DNA of 13,870 nucleotides from JAICWP01 sp035935775 (GTDB lineage Bacteria > Acidobacteriota > Terriglobia > Terriglobales > Acidobacteriaceae), in assembly GCA_035935775.1 (NCBI GenBank), contig DASYWT010000435.1, positions 1 to 13,870 on the forward strand. Direction: 5' to 3'. Below, piece after piece: positions 7,373 through 13,520 of the stretch. Position 1 is the first letter of the stretch. Each line of letters begins with the position of its first letter. The position numbers and the translations under genes were made by a program. Under the pieces are notes generated by a model. It saw only the letters and a list, made by a program, of their open reading frames with translations. It had not been told where the DNA came from and did not search any database.

Positions 7373-8014
7373 TTACTGCTCGCTGCTGGAGTCTGTGTTC
7401 TCGCTGGGCGCCATCGTCTTGGCTACCTGATCCTGGCGTTTCACGTCGAAAAGCAGGTTCTCGATGTAGCTTTTGACGACCGGGTTGCGGGTGCTCATCG
7501 CGGTATCTTCGTAACTGCCGTACTGCCGATCCAGATCGGCGGCCATGCGGGTCAAGAAAAGGTGGTCTACGGGCGCTCCGGAATGCTTTTCCAACTGCTG
7601 CTTGACCTTGCGGTCGCTGCGGCTAAGGCGCTGGGGAAGGATGAGGTGGACCCGCCGGGCGGCGGCGGCAAGTTCCTGCTGGGCGAGACTGCGCTGGGCC
7701 ACCAGGGAACGGGCAAAATTGCGGGCGGAAGCGCTGAGGCCCTTGCGCGCCACGACCTGGCCCAGTTCAATGGCCGCCTGGTTTTCCTCGGCGGCATGAA
7801 GCAGAAAACTTTTATCCGAGCGGCTGAGCCTGGCCGCCTGGCTGGGGGCAGGCGAACCGTTCTCTTCCGCAACCAGGAATTGGCCCTGGCCGGGGAAGAG
7901 CAGCAAAGCAAAGGCAAGGAGCGATACCACAACCAGCCATCTCCTGCTTAAGGCGAAGGAGGCGAGGAGGGGGCGGCGAGTGGGCGCAAGGGACATCACT
8001 TCTTCAGTTACCAT
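7373..8014 (-). CDS. DUF4142-type secreted/periplasmic protein
   Basis: A 213-residue protein with an N-terminal hydrophobic segment at about 26-41 (LVVVSLLAFALLLF) preceded by arginines, so exported or membrane-tethered. Residues 66-200 match the DUF4142 pattern: SDKSFLLHAAEENQAAIELGQVVARKG-type opening, a four-helix ferritin-like body with FARSLVAQ, and a late DRQYGSYEDTA segment. The function of this domain is not established; I infer none. Start ATG 8014 is taken; a second ATG at 7996 (residue 7) is possible. Neither has a good Shine-Dalgarno sequence. It lies divergent to a MarR gene and convergent with the macB permease, leaving only 30 bases with no terminator visible there. Confidence 0.85.
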   Translation of the reverse strand: MVTEEVMSLAPTRRPLLASFALSRRWLVVVSLLAFALLLFPGQGQFLVAEENGSPAPSQAARLSRSDKSFLLHAAEENQAAIELGQVVARKGLSASARNFARSLVAQRSLAQQELAAAARRVHLILPQRLSRSDRKVKQQLEKHSGAPVDHLFLTRMAADLDRQYGSYEDTAMSTRNPVVKSYIENLLFDVKRQDQVAKTMAPSENTDSSSEQ

Positions 8015-8127
8015 AAACCGGGTTAATTTGCCAAGGCGGTTAGCAAAGTTTAATGCTTTCTGATGAGCGAAAACAGGGAGGCGATAGCCGACCGGGTCGC
8101 ATCCAGCTACAATGCCCCATCAGCGGC

Positions 8128-8133
8128 AGGAGG
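8128..8133 (+). promoter_or_regulatory. Strong RBS deciding the MarR start
   Basis: AGGAGG at 8128-8133 sits 4 nt before an in-frame TTG at 8138. The upstream ATG at 8063 has no Shine-Dalgarno sequence. TACAAT at 8108-8113 is a reasonable -10 box in front of this site, although its -35 region (TAGCCG) is poor. Together these favour TTG 8138 as the start. Confidence 0.6.
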
Positions 8134-8137
8134 ACAA

Positions 8138-8551
8138 TTGTCAAATCTGTCAGCGAATGAATATCTGGCCCTGGCGGAGTTTCGGCATCAGCTCGAACGC
8201 TTTCTGCAGCGACGGCGCCGAGCGGCGCAGAGGGCCGGGCTGCAACCCAAGCAATACCAGCTCATGCTGGCGGTAAAGGGCACGCCCAAAGGCAGGCGGC
8301 CCACGATTGGCGAAGTCGCCGAGCATCTGCAGATACAGAATCACAGCGTAGTGGAGCTGGTGGACCGCCTGGAAAAACGCCGCTACATTGAGCGGCAGCG
8401 GGATGATGATGACCGCCGCGTAGTGCACTTAAGCCTTACTCCCACGGGCGAAGCGGTCCTGCGCAAGCTGGTGACCTCGAGCCTGTCCGAGCTCAGGGCA
8501 GAAGCCCCAGCGTTGTTGCGGGCACTGAGCGGCGTGTTGCGCAAGAAGTAG
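8138..8551 (+). CDS. MarR-family transcriptional regulator
   Basis: With the TTG start at 8138 this is a 137-residue winged-helix protein. An N-terminal dimerisation helix (LALAEFRHQLERFLQRRRRAA) is followed by the helix-turn-helix TIGEVAEHLQIQNHSVVELVDRLEKR (about 56-81) and a basic wing RQRDDDDRRVVHLSLTPTG (about 86-104), then C-terminal dimerisation helices. The frame extends to an ATG at 8063 (162 residues), but those 25 residues look unstructured and lack a ribosome-binding site. Many MarR proteins repress divergent neighbours, so the DUF4142 gene is a possible target. It ends 7 bases before the stop of the convergent SCO gene. Ligand unknown. Confidence 0.92.
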   Translation: MSNLSANEYLALAEFRHQLERFLQRRRRAAQRAGLQPKQYQLMLAVKGTPKGRRPTIGEVAEHLQIQNHSVVELVDRLEKRRYIERQRDDDDRRVVHLSLTPTGEAVLRKLVTSSLSELRAEAPALLRALSGVLRKK

Positions 8552-8558
8552 CCGGCGC

Positions 8559-9470
8559 TCAACGAGGGGAAAGCGCGGATTCCCGTTGTGCCGCCGCTTT
8601 CTCCAGTTCCAGCCGTTTTTTCCTGTCCAAATAGAAAAGAAGAAACAGCACCCCGCCCAGGATCAAGAGGGTAAAGGCGCCGGCGATCTGGAGGACCCGG
8701 CTGATGATGGCAGTGTAGCGGCCCGTATTGGGGTCGTAGTGGGAGCAAAAGAGCAGAACTTCATCGGCCAGGGAGCCAATTTTTTCCTGCGAGGACTGCA
8801 CCAGCGCCAGGCGCAGGTCCTGCACTGGATAGTCAATGCCGTAAAAATACTGGGCCACTTTGCCGCTGGGGGTGAGCACCACGATTCCTGTGGCGTGGGC
8901 ATATTGCCGGCTCTGGGCGTCCCAGGCAAAGTGGAAGCCCACCGCCTGAGTAAGGGCGGTAATTTCCGGCTGCTGGCCGGTTAGAAAGTGCCAGCCCTCG
9001 GCGGCCTGGGGATAGCCGTAGCTGCCGATGTAAGTCTGCTTGCTGGCTGCCGCGAGCTCCGGGGTCTCGTGAGGATCGAAACTCACGGTGAGCACATTGA
9101 ATTGCTGTCCAATGCGGAAGGGAAGCTGTCGGAAAGCGCGTGTAGCCCCGGCCAGCACCTGGCTGCAGAGCATGGGGCAGCGATAGTAGGCGAGAATGAG
9201 GACCACGGGCTTATGTCCGAAATAGCCGCCCAGACGCACGGGCTTGCCGCTTTCGTCGCGGAAGGCGAGATTGAGCGGCACCTGGCTGTCTAGTTTCTGT
9301 TCGTAGCGGACGTTTTTGAGGATGGAAGGAAGCTGGGCCGAAGACATGGCCGGGGCCGGCGCATCTTGAGGGCCCTGGGCCGCGGCGGGCGGGGAAATGC
9401 CCAGCAGAGCGGCTAGGAGAATGATGGCAGGGAAAAACGAAATTCGGGCGAACTGCCGGGGGATCACCAT
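8559..9470 (-). CDS. SCO1/SenC-family copper-binding thioredoxin-fold protein
   Basis: A 303-residue exported protein. The signal peptide covers residues 1-31 (ends SPPAAA). The thioredoxin-like domain spans about 65-240, with the SCO metal-binding set intact: CPMLC (Cys98, Cys102) and His192 in HATGIVVLTPSGKV. Family members deliver copper to, or reduce, the CuA site of cytochrome oxidase subunit II. Residues about 258-281 form a C-terminal membrane helix followed by a basic tail, preceded by FCSHYDPNTG; this C-terminal anchor seems typical of acidobacterial SCO proteins. The open frame runs back to 9791, but that would cross the neighbouring terminator and gene. ATG 9470 opens the signal peptide, with AGGAG 2 nt upstream (a GTG at 9467 would have a 5-nt spacer). 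No oxidase genes are adjacent, which is odd for this family. Confidence 0.93.
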   Translation of the reverse strand: MVIPRQFARISFFPAIILLAALLGISPPAAAQGPQDAPAPAMSSAQLPSILKNVRYEQKLDSQVPLNLAFRDESGKPVRLGGYFGHKPVVLILAYYRCPMLCSQVLAGATRAFRQLPFRIGQQFNVLTVSFDPHETPELAAASKQTYIGSYGYPQAAEGWHFLTGQQPEITALTQAVGFHFAWDAQSRQYAHATGIVVLTPSGKVAQYFYGIDYPVQDLRLALVQSSQEKIGSLADEVLLFCSHYDPNTGRYTAIISRVLQIAGAFTLLILGGVLFLLFYLDRKKRLELEKAAAQRESALSPR

Positions 9471-9503
9471 GACTCCTGGGGGCCGTGCTCGCGGCGGAAA
9501 GAG

Positions 9504-9532
9504 ATAGTATAGCTCGCCGCCTGAGCTGTCTT
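9504..9532 (-). promoter_or_regulatory. Possible sigma-70 promoter of the SCO gene
   Basis: Read on the minus strand, AAGACA (9532-9527, 4/6 match, GACA intact) is followed after 17 bases by TACTAT (9509-9504, 4/6). It is placed between the upstream gene's terminator and the SCO start, about 34 bases ahead of ATG 9470. A moderate match; alternative registers around TATACT are possible. Confidence 0.4.
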
Positions 9533-9548
9533 GGGAAAGAGCGGACAC

Positions 9549-9580
9549 AAAAAAACCCGGAGCACGAAGCTCCGGGTTTT
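9549..9580 (-). terminator. Intrinsic terminator of the small secreted-protein gene
   Basis: On the minus strand a GC-rich stem ACCCGGAGC/GCTCCGGGT with a 5-base loop (9564-9568) is followed by a run of seven T (9555-9549). It begins 17 bases after the stop of the 9598-10032 gene. On the plus strand the same hairpin ends in TTTT, so weak bidirectional activity is possible, but no plus-strand gene ends here. Confidence 0.9.
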
Positions 9581-9597
9581 CGCCCCAACTCCCGAGC

Positions 9598-10032
9598 CTA
9601 ATTTCCGCTGGCGGGAGGCAACACGGCGTAGATGACCGCGACCTGGGGACTAACCCCGGCCTTGGCCAGCTGCCGCTCGCGCGGGTGAACCGACAGGGTG
9701 CGGACGGAATCATCGGCGTTCGTCCAAATTTCGGACAGGAAGTATTCGTCGCCATAGCGGTGGAACACCAGCTTGGCAGACCGGATATCACTCCGCGATT
9801 CGATGGTCCGCGGCAACATTATTTCAGCTCCACGCTGCCCGGCTGAGAGCAATACCGACTGCTCGAGGCCGATCCGGCTGAGGGTGTACTGGCCCGCCGG
9901 AAGCGTTCCGTAACCGACGCAGAAGTTAAAGGGCACATCGGCCTTCATCAGAACTTGAGCGTTTCCTGGCGTGGCAGCCAGAGTGACGAAAGCAATACAT
10001 GCCATCAGAGCGATTACCGCATAGCGTTTCAT
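9598..10032 (-). CDS. Small exported protein, acidobacterial type, unknown function
   Basis: A 144-residue protein with a clear Sec signal peptide (KRY, hydrophobic 5-20, cleavage near ATPGNAQ at 26). The mature part begins KADVPFNFCVG and continues TLPAGQYTLSRI (43-54), KLVFHRYGDEYFLSEIW (87-103) and ends with HPRERQLAKAG (116-126). I recognise this as a recurrent small secreted family in Acidobacteria, but no function is known to me. Mature residues suggest a compact beta-rich domain. A single Cys (38) remains. Start ATG 10032 has GGGAG 7 nt upstream. It is a monocistronic unit: a sigma-54-type promoter upstream at 10085-10100 and a strong terminator downstream. The divergent gene is a sigma-54 activator, suggesting activator-dependent expression. 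Confidence 0.88.
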   Translation of the reverse strand: MKRYAVIALMACIAFVTLAATPGNAQVLMKADVPFNFCVGYGTLPAGQYTLSRIGLEQSVLLSAGQRGAEIMLPRTIESRSDIRSAKLVFHRYGDEYFLSEIWTNADDSVRTLSVHPRERQLAKAGVSPQVAVIYAVLPPASGN

Positions 10033-10084
10033 TGTCCTTCTCCCTTCGGGAATCTATGGCCGCCTCACGACCGCCCTGGGGGAG

Positions 10085-10100
10085 TGCATCCTGCGTGCCA
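10085..10100 (-). promoter_or_regulatory. Sigma-54 (-24/-12) promoter of the secreted-protein gene
   Basis: On the minus strand the sequence is TGGCACGCAGGATGCA. It has the invariant GG and GC dinucleotides separated by exactly 10 bases and agrees with consensus TGGCAC-N5-TTGCA at all positions but one (ATGCA for TTGCA). Transcription would begin near 10075, giving a leader of about 43 bases that contains the ribosome-binding site of the gene starting at 10032. Confidence 0.8.
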
Positions 10101-10218
10101 CAAAGGAAAGGTAGGCGCTGGAATGCTGGGGCCGGCCAGAACTGCTTTGCCATCAATAAGATTTGCTGGTGGCGAGGGAAGGGGGAAGGGTCCGCAACCG
10201 GATGCTGGGGGCGTTTTT

Positions 10219-10258
10219 CCTATCCGTTCGGATAGGCAGACTATCTCACCTGATAGTC
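10219..10258. promoter_or_regulatory. Tandem enhancer dyads CTATC-N6-GATAG (UAS)
   Basis: Two dyads have the same format. Site 1 is CTATC at 10220-10224 and GATAG at 10231-10235, extended to a perfect 18-bp palindrome CCTATCCGTTCGGATAGG (10219-10236). Site 2 is CTATC at 10241-10245 and GATAG at 10252-10256, extended to 7-bp arms GACTATC/GATAGTC (10239-10258). The sites are exactly 21 bp apart, two helical turns, so dimers would stack on one face. They lie about 150-175 bp upstream of the predicted sigma-54 start site and about 120-155 bp upstream of the activator start. That is the usual geometry for an enhancer bound by a Fis-type helix-turn-helix. The rest of the 344-bp gap between the two coding regions (10033-10376) holds the sigma-54 promoter and the activator's ribosome-binding site. 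Confidence 0.78.
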
Positions 10259-10376
10259 GGGGGAGACGGCTGGAGGGAGAGGCGGGTTGCGGTTTTCACA
10301 GTTTGGACATGAACAGCCATGCCGCAGGGGATGGTTCTGGAGCTATGCTAGGCAGGACACAGGGGGAGAGTCAGGC

Positions 10377-12305
10377 GTGTTTCCGGTTCTAATCGCGATT
10401 GCCGGGCCCTTGAACGGGGCAACCGTCGAACTGGATGTAGCGGACGTGTGCATAGGGCGAGAGCCGGGCAACCAGGTGTGCGTGCAGAGCGCATGGGTCT
10501 CGCGGCGCCATTGCGTGCTTCGCCGGGAGAATGGTGGTGTGGTAGTTCAGGACCTTGACAGCCGCAACGGCACCTTCGTAAATGGAATTCCTGTTATCCG
10601 CCAGGAATTGAAGCACGGGGACCTGCTGACGGTGGGCGACTGTTCTTTTCGTTTTGCGTGCGAGGCGGAGGAACAGGGAGCGCAATCGGCTCCGGTTGAA
10701 ATGGAGGACACGGATACGGTGCTGTTGTCGCCTTTGTGGCTGCCGGCCGAAGATCCTTATCCTGGCGCAAAGATTCGGACAGTTGCCGGGGGCGAGGCGC
10801 GGGTGCTGCGGGACCTGGGGGCGCTGCTGACCATGGCCAGCAAAACCGCTTCGGTGGAGGACTCCGAATCACTTTACTGGCAGCTGCTGGGCATGATTTT
10901 TGAAATTATTCCCGCGGATCGCGGGGCGATTCTGCTGACCGGAAGCAGCACGGAAGAGCTCTCGCCGGCCTTCGCGTGGGACCGGGCTTGCGGTCCCGGC
11001 GAGCCGGTGCGAGTGAGCCGCACGGTGGTGCGACAGGTTTTGGAGAAGAAGTCCGCGGTCATGGTCAACGATGTAGGCGCAGATGTGACCCTGCAGGATG
11101 CCGACAGCCTGCGGTTGCAGGGCGTGCGTACGTTGCTCTGTGCGCCTCTGCTGGCGGGCGGGCGCGCGCTGGGCGCCATCTATCTGGACTGCAGCCAGTG
11201 CGGGGTGCGCTTCGATGAGCAGCACCTGCAGATGCTGACGGCAGTGGCCGGCCTGGCGGCGCTGGCTTCCCAGCGAGTATGGCGGCTGGAGTCGCTGAAG
11301 AGCGAGAACCTGCGCCTGCGGGCGGATCTGAAGCTGGATCACAGCCTGGTGGGGGAGAGCGCCGCCTTGCGGCGGGTGCTGGAACTGATTGCCAGAATCG
11401 CGCCCGCAGATTCCACGGTGCTGTTGTGCGGGGAAAGCGGCACCGGCAAGGAGCTGGCGGCGCGCGCGCTGCACGGGGCCAGTCCCCGGGCCCAGCGGCC
11501 GTTTGTGACCATCAACTGCGCCGCGATTCCCGAGACTTTGCTGGAGAGCGAGTTGTTCGGGTACGAGCGGGGAGCGTTCACCGGGGCGGCAGGGCAGAAG
11601 AAGGGCCAGTTTGAAGTGGCCAATGGGGGAACCATTTTTCTCGACGAAATTGGAGAACTAGCCCCGGCGCTGCAGGCCAAGCTACTGCGCGTGCTGCAGC
11701 AGAGGGAGTTCGTTCGCCTGGGGGGAACGCAGCCCATCAAGGTAGACGTTCGCCTGATCGCGGCCACCAACCTGGACTTGCGGGCCGCGTCGGATGAGGG
11801 CCGCTTCCGCAAAGACCTGTTTTTCCGCCTCAACGTGGTGGGGATTACCATGCCGGCGCTGCGCGAGCGCGCGGAAGATCTGCCCCTGCTGGCCAACTAC
11901 TTTCTGGCGCGCTGCAGCCAGCGCTGCAAGCGGCGGGTGCGGGGGATTTCGCCGCAAGCTATGGAATGCCTGCGGAGCTACGATTGGCCAGGCAACGTGC
12001 GCGAACTGGAGAACGCGATTGAACATGCCGTGCTGCTGGGGGCGAGCGACGTGGTGATGCCGGAAGACCTGCCGGAGGTGATTGCCGAGGGCCAGACGGC
12101 GGAGCCGGGAGAGGGGACCGGCTATCACGCGGCCCTCAGCGAGCTGAAGAAGAAGCTGATTGTGCAGGCGTTTCAGCAGGCCGGGGGCAATTACACGGAA
12201 GCGGCGCGCCGGCTGGGGGTGCATCCTAACTATCTGCACCGGCTGATCCGGAACCTGAACTTGAAGGCTATGCTGCGGGCGGCGGGAGAGCGGTCCGCGG
12301 ACTGA
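10377..12305 (+). CDS. Sigma-54-dependent activator, FHA-GAF-AAA+-Fis
   Basis: A 642-residue bacterial enhancer-binding protein. Residues about 2-95 form an FHA domain: GREPGN (28-32), VSRRHC (41-46), DLDSRNGTFVNG (59-70), so a phosphothreonine peptide is the likely input. A GAF domain covers about 150-300. The AAA+ domain (about 322-560) is complete: Walker A GESGTGKE (352-359), GAFTGA sigma-54 contact loop (399-404), Walker B GGTIFLDEI (417-425), arginine-finger region RFRKDLFFRLN (476-486) and sensor II WPGNVRELEN (537-546). A Fis-type helix-turn-helix lies at about 603-630. The frame is open back to 10287, but GTG 10377 is chosen: it has GGAG 8 nt upstream and begins the FHA domain. There is no receiver domain, so control is not two-component. 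The divergent promoter and dyads point to its target. No partner kinase is in the window. Confidence 0.95.
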   Translation: MFPVLIAIAGPLNGATVELDVADVCIGREPGNQVCVQSAWVSRRHCVLRRENGGVVVQDLDSRNGTFVNGIPVIRQELKHGDLLTVGDCSFRFACEAEEQGAQSAPVEMEDTDTVLLSPLWLPAEDPYPGAKIRTVAGGEARVLRDLGALLTMASKTASVEDSESLYWQLLGMIFEIIPADRGAILLTGSSTEELSPAFAWDRACGPGEPVRVSRTVVRQVLEKKSAVMVNDVGADVTLQDADSLRLQGVRTLLCAPLLAGGRALGAIYLDCSQCGVRFDEQHLQMLTAVAGLAALASQRVWRLESLKSENLRLRADLKLDHSLVGESAALRRVLELIARIAPADSTVLLCGESGTGKELAARALHGASPRAQRPFVTINCAAIPETLLESELFGYERGAFTGAAGQKKGQFEVANGGTIFLDEIGELAPALQAKLLRVLQQREFVRLGGTQPIKVDVRLIAATNLDLRAASDEGRFRKDLFFRLNVVGITMPALRERAEDLPLLANYFLARCSQRCKRRVRGISPQAMECLRSYDWPGNVRELENAIEHAVLLGASDVVMPEDLPEVIAEGQTAEPGEGTGYHAALSELKKKLIVQAFQQAGGNYTEAARRLGVHPNYLHRLIRNLNLKAMLRAAGERSAD

Positions 12306-12360
12306 ACGTGTGCGCGCCGGTTGTGGATCAGAATCTTCTTGGCCGCGGATGAACGCCGAT

Positions 12361-12383
12361 GCGGGCGGATTCCCGTCTTTTTT
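12361..12383 (+). terminator. Weak candidate terminator of the activator gene
   Basis: GCGGG (12361-12365) can pair with CCCGT (12372-12376) around a 6-base loop, followed by C and six T (12378-12383). The stem is short and includes a G-T pair, so the call is tentative. The rest of 12306-12480 shows a GCCGCGGATGAACGC-type segment that resembles dispersed repeats and nothing else I can name. Confidence 0.35.
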
Positions 12384-12480
12384 CTTCTCATTTAAAATAG
12401 TTCAGCAGGCTCGTTGAGGCGGGCTTGCGCGACAATTCGACGCCGGCGCGCCCGCAGACCACCGGGCAGGCCGAAGACGC

Positions 12481-12570
12481 GGAGAGATGGGTGAGTGGTT
12501 GAAACCGCACGCCTCGAAAGCGTGTATACGGGGAACCGTATCGGGGGTTCGAATCCCTCTCTCTCCGCCA
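12481..12570 (+). tRNA. tRNA-Ser (anticodon CGA)
   Basis: A 90-base tRNA with encoded CCA. The acceptor stem GGAGAGA (12481-12487) pairs with TCTCTCC near the 3' end, then discriminator G (12567) and CCA (12568-12570). The anticodon arm is CACGC-CTCGAAA-GCGTG, giving anticodon CGA for UCG serine codons. A long variable arm follows, built from TACGG/CCGTA, as expected of class II serine tRNAs. The T arm is GGGGG-TTCGAAT-CCCTC. The 3' part is repeated 120 bp downstream, marking this gene as an integration target. Confidence 0.96.
12547..12570. repeat. Attachment-site repeat, copy 1 (tRNA 3' end)
   Basis: The last 24 bases of the tRNA-Ser gene, from the T-arm G to CCA, are repeated exactly at 12667-12690. 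Tyrosine recombinases of integrative elements commonly use the T-arm-to-CCA segment of tRNA genes as attB. This copy lies in the intact tRNA. Confidence 0.85.
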
Positions 12571-12586
12571 TGTATTTCTGGAGGTC

Positions 12587-12601
12587 CTTCGCTGCGCTCA
12601 G
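12587..12601. repeat. Dispersed motif CTTCGCTGCGCTCAG, copy 2
   Basis: Exact 15-base match to 5192-5206. Here it lies between the two copies of the tRNA 3' end, in the 96-bp segment 12571-12666. That segment also has short dyads (GCCCGCGGGC at 12608-12617, TCGTCGCCAGCGGCGA nearby) and no open reading frame of its own. Confidence 0.55.
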
Positions 12602-12666
12602 AATTTCGCCCGCGGGCTCCCAATCGTCGCCAGCGGCGACTCATTCACGCCCGCAAAACGGCTCAA

Positions 12667-12690
12667 GTTCGAATCCCTCTCTCTCCGCCA
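12667..12690. repeat. Attachment-site repeat, copy 2 (duplicate tRNA 3' end)
   Basis: Exact 24-base copy of 12547-12570, offset by exactly 120 bp, ending in CCA and directly preceding the recombinase remnant. No tRNA 5' half precedes it, so it is an att-type duplication and not a second tRNA. With copy 1 it suggests an integrated element (or its scar) at tRNA-Ser. No third copy was found up to the window end. Confidence 0.85.
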
Positions 12691-12699
12691 GTTCACGTA

Positions 12700-13128
12700 G
12701 TGCCACTGGAACAACATAAATTTCTCTGCTGCCGAGGTCCGCGCAACAAGCCGGATCGTGGCTGGACGCCAAAGGCATACAAGGAGCGCGAAGTACCCAT
12801 CCCCACGCGCCTCGTGGCCGCCTTAAAGGCCCACAGGAGCAAAGCGGACAAAGACTGCCTGCTCCTGTTTCCCACGTCAGGCTGCAACCCCAAGCTGGAT
12901 TTTCTGGACTGCCTGAAGGCGATTGCCAAGCGGGCCGGTCTGGACAAAGACGCCGTTTGGATGCACAAAATTTCGCGCTACCTTGCCACGCGCTGCCTGG
13001 CCAACGGCGTGGATCTTCGTACCGTGCAACAGTGGCTTGGCCATTCCGACTTGGAGAGCACGATGCGCTATCTCAAACCATCGCGCAGCAAGCAGGTGCG
13101 GGATAAGGTCAATGAGATTTTCGCATAA
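12700..13128 (+). pseudogene. Tyrosine recombinase (phage-type integrase), C-terminal remnant
   Basis: Only the C-terminal catalytic part is present, about 140 residues ending at TAA 13126-13128. Recognisable pieces are KPDRGWTPKAYKEREVPIP, LFPTSG, ATRCLANGVDLRTVQQWLGHSDLESTMRYL. The box III His (13042-13044) and the nucleophile Tyr (13069-13071) are present. The first catalytic arginine (box I) and the whole N-terminal DNA-binding domain are missing: the homology begins just after the second att copy. In box II, where HxxR is usual, the sequence is HKISR (His at 12964), so the arginine is shifted to +4 and the canonical position is Ser. The frame is open back through the att repeat and into the tRNA, which is chance. 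Coordinates of the 5' end are approximate. It should be inactive. Confidence 0.82.
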
Positions 13129-13225
13129 CCGCCTGGGAGAAGTGGCGGCCGGGAAGAAGTAAGACCAAGGACGTGGGCATTTTTATGCAGCTATTTTCTG
13201 CAACTCTGGCATCTAATGTTTGTAG

Positions 13226-13498
13226 ATGGATTGGCGAGGTCCAGTTGCGGTTGGAGTTGTGACCCTCTTGGTAGCCGGCCCTGTGCTTGGCGACGAGACG
13301 AAGCACGCTGAATTTTCACCCCCGAGCCCAACTAGCGTTAGCTTCGTACAGGGCGGGCCATTCACCGGAAACAACAGCACCAACTCCAGCGCGACGGTAG
13401 AAACTTTCCACTCCTGGCCCACATTGGAAGATCTGAAACCGCCTGTCCGCCTGGCGATCCAACCCAACACACTGCCGCCCCACAAAGCGAAAAGGTAA
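13226..13498 (+). CDS. Small hypothetical protein, possible signal peptide
   Basis: A 90-residue ORF that I do not recognise. Residues 5-22 (GPVAVGVVTLLVAGPVLG) form a hydrophobic stretch like a signal peptide, followed by a polar, Ser/Thr/Pro/Asn-rich region and a basic PPHKAKR end. No Shine-Dalgarno sequence precedes ATG 13226. An overlapping antisense ORF (13213-13515) exists, so this call rests on the signal-like N-terminus alone. It lies between the integrase remnant and the hicBA operon, in what looks like a transferred region. It could be non-coding. The preceding gap, 13129-13225, shows only a short TGCAG/CTGCA dyad (13186-13202). Confidence 0.35.
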   Translation: MDWRGPVAVGVVTLLVAGPVLGDETKHAEFSPPSPTSVSFVQGGPFTGNNSTNSSATVETFHSWPTLEDLKPPVRLAIQPNTLPPHKAKR

Positions 13499-13520
13499 TT
13501 CCCGCGCGGCAACAAAATGA

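Noticed and set aside
9471..9791. N-terminal extension of the SCO frame
   Set aside because: It would run through the 9549-9580 terminator and into the next gene, and it precedes a clean signal peptide at 9470.
10151..10165. IHF-like site between the enhancer dyads and the sigma-54 promoter
   Set aside because: CATCAATAAGATTTG resembles WATCAA-N4-TTR, but the first base and the spacing of TTR are off. The location is right, the match is not good enough.
10309..10392. 27-codon ORF just upstream of, and overlapping, the sigma-54 activator start
   Set aside because: No ribosome-binding site before its ATG and no recognisable peptide. The activator has its own good site, so no leader is needed.
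12667..12690. Second tRNA-Ser gene
   Set aside because: Only the 3' T-arm and acceptor half are present; no D arm or anticodon precedes it.
13213..13515. 100-residue minus-strand ORF opposite the small hypothetical gene
   Set aside because: No signal peptide or motif. The plus-strand frame has a signal-like N-terminus, though neither is strongly supported.
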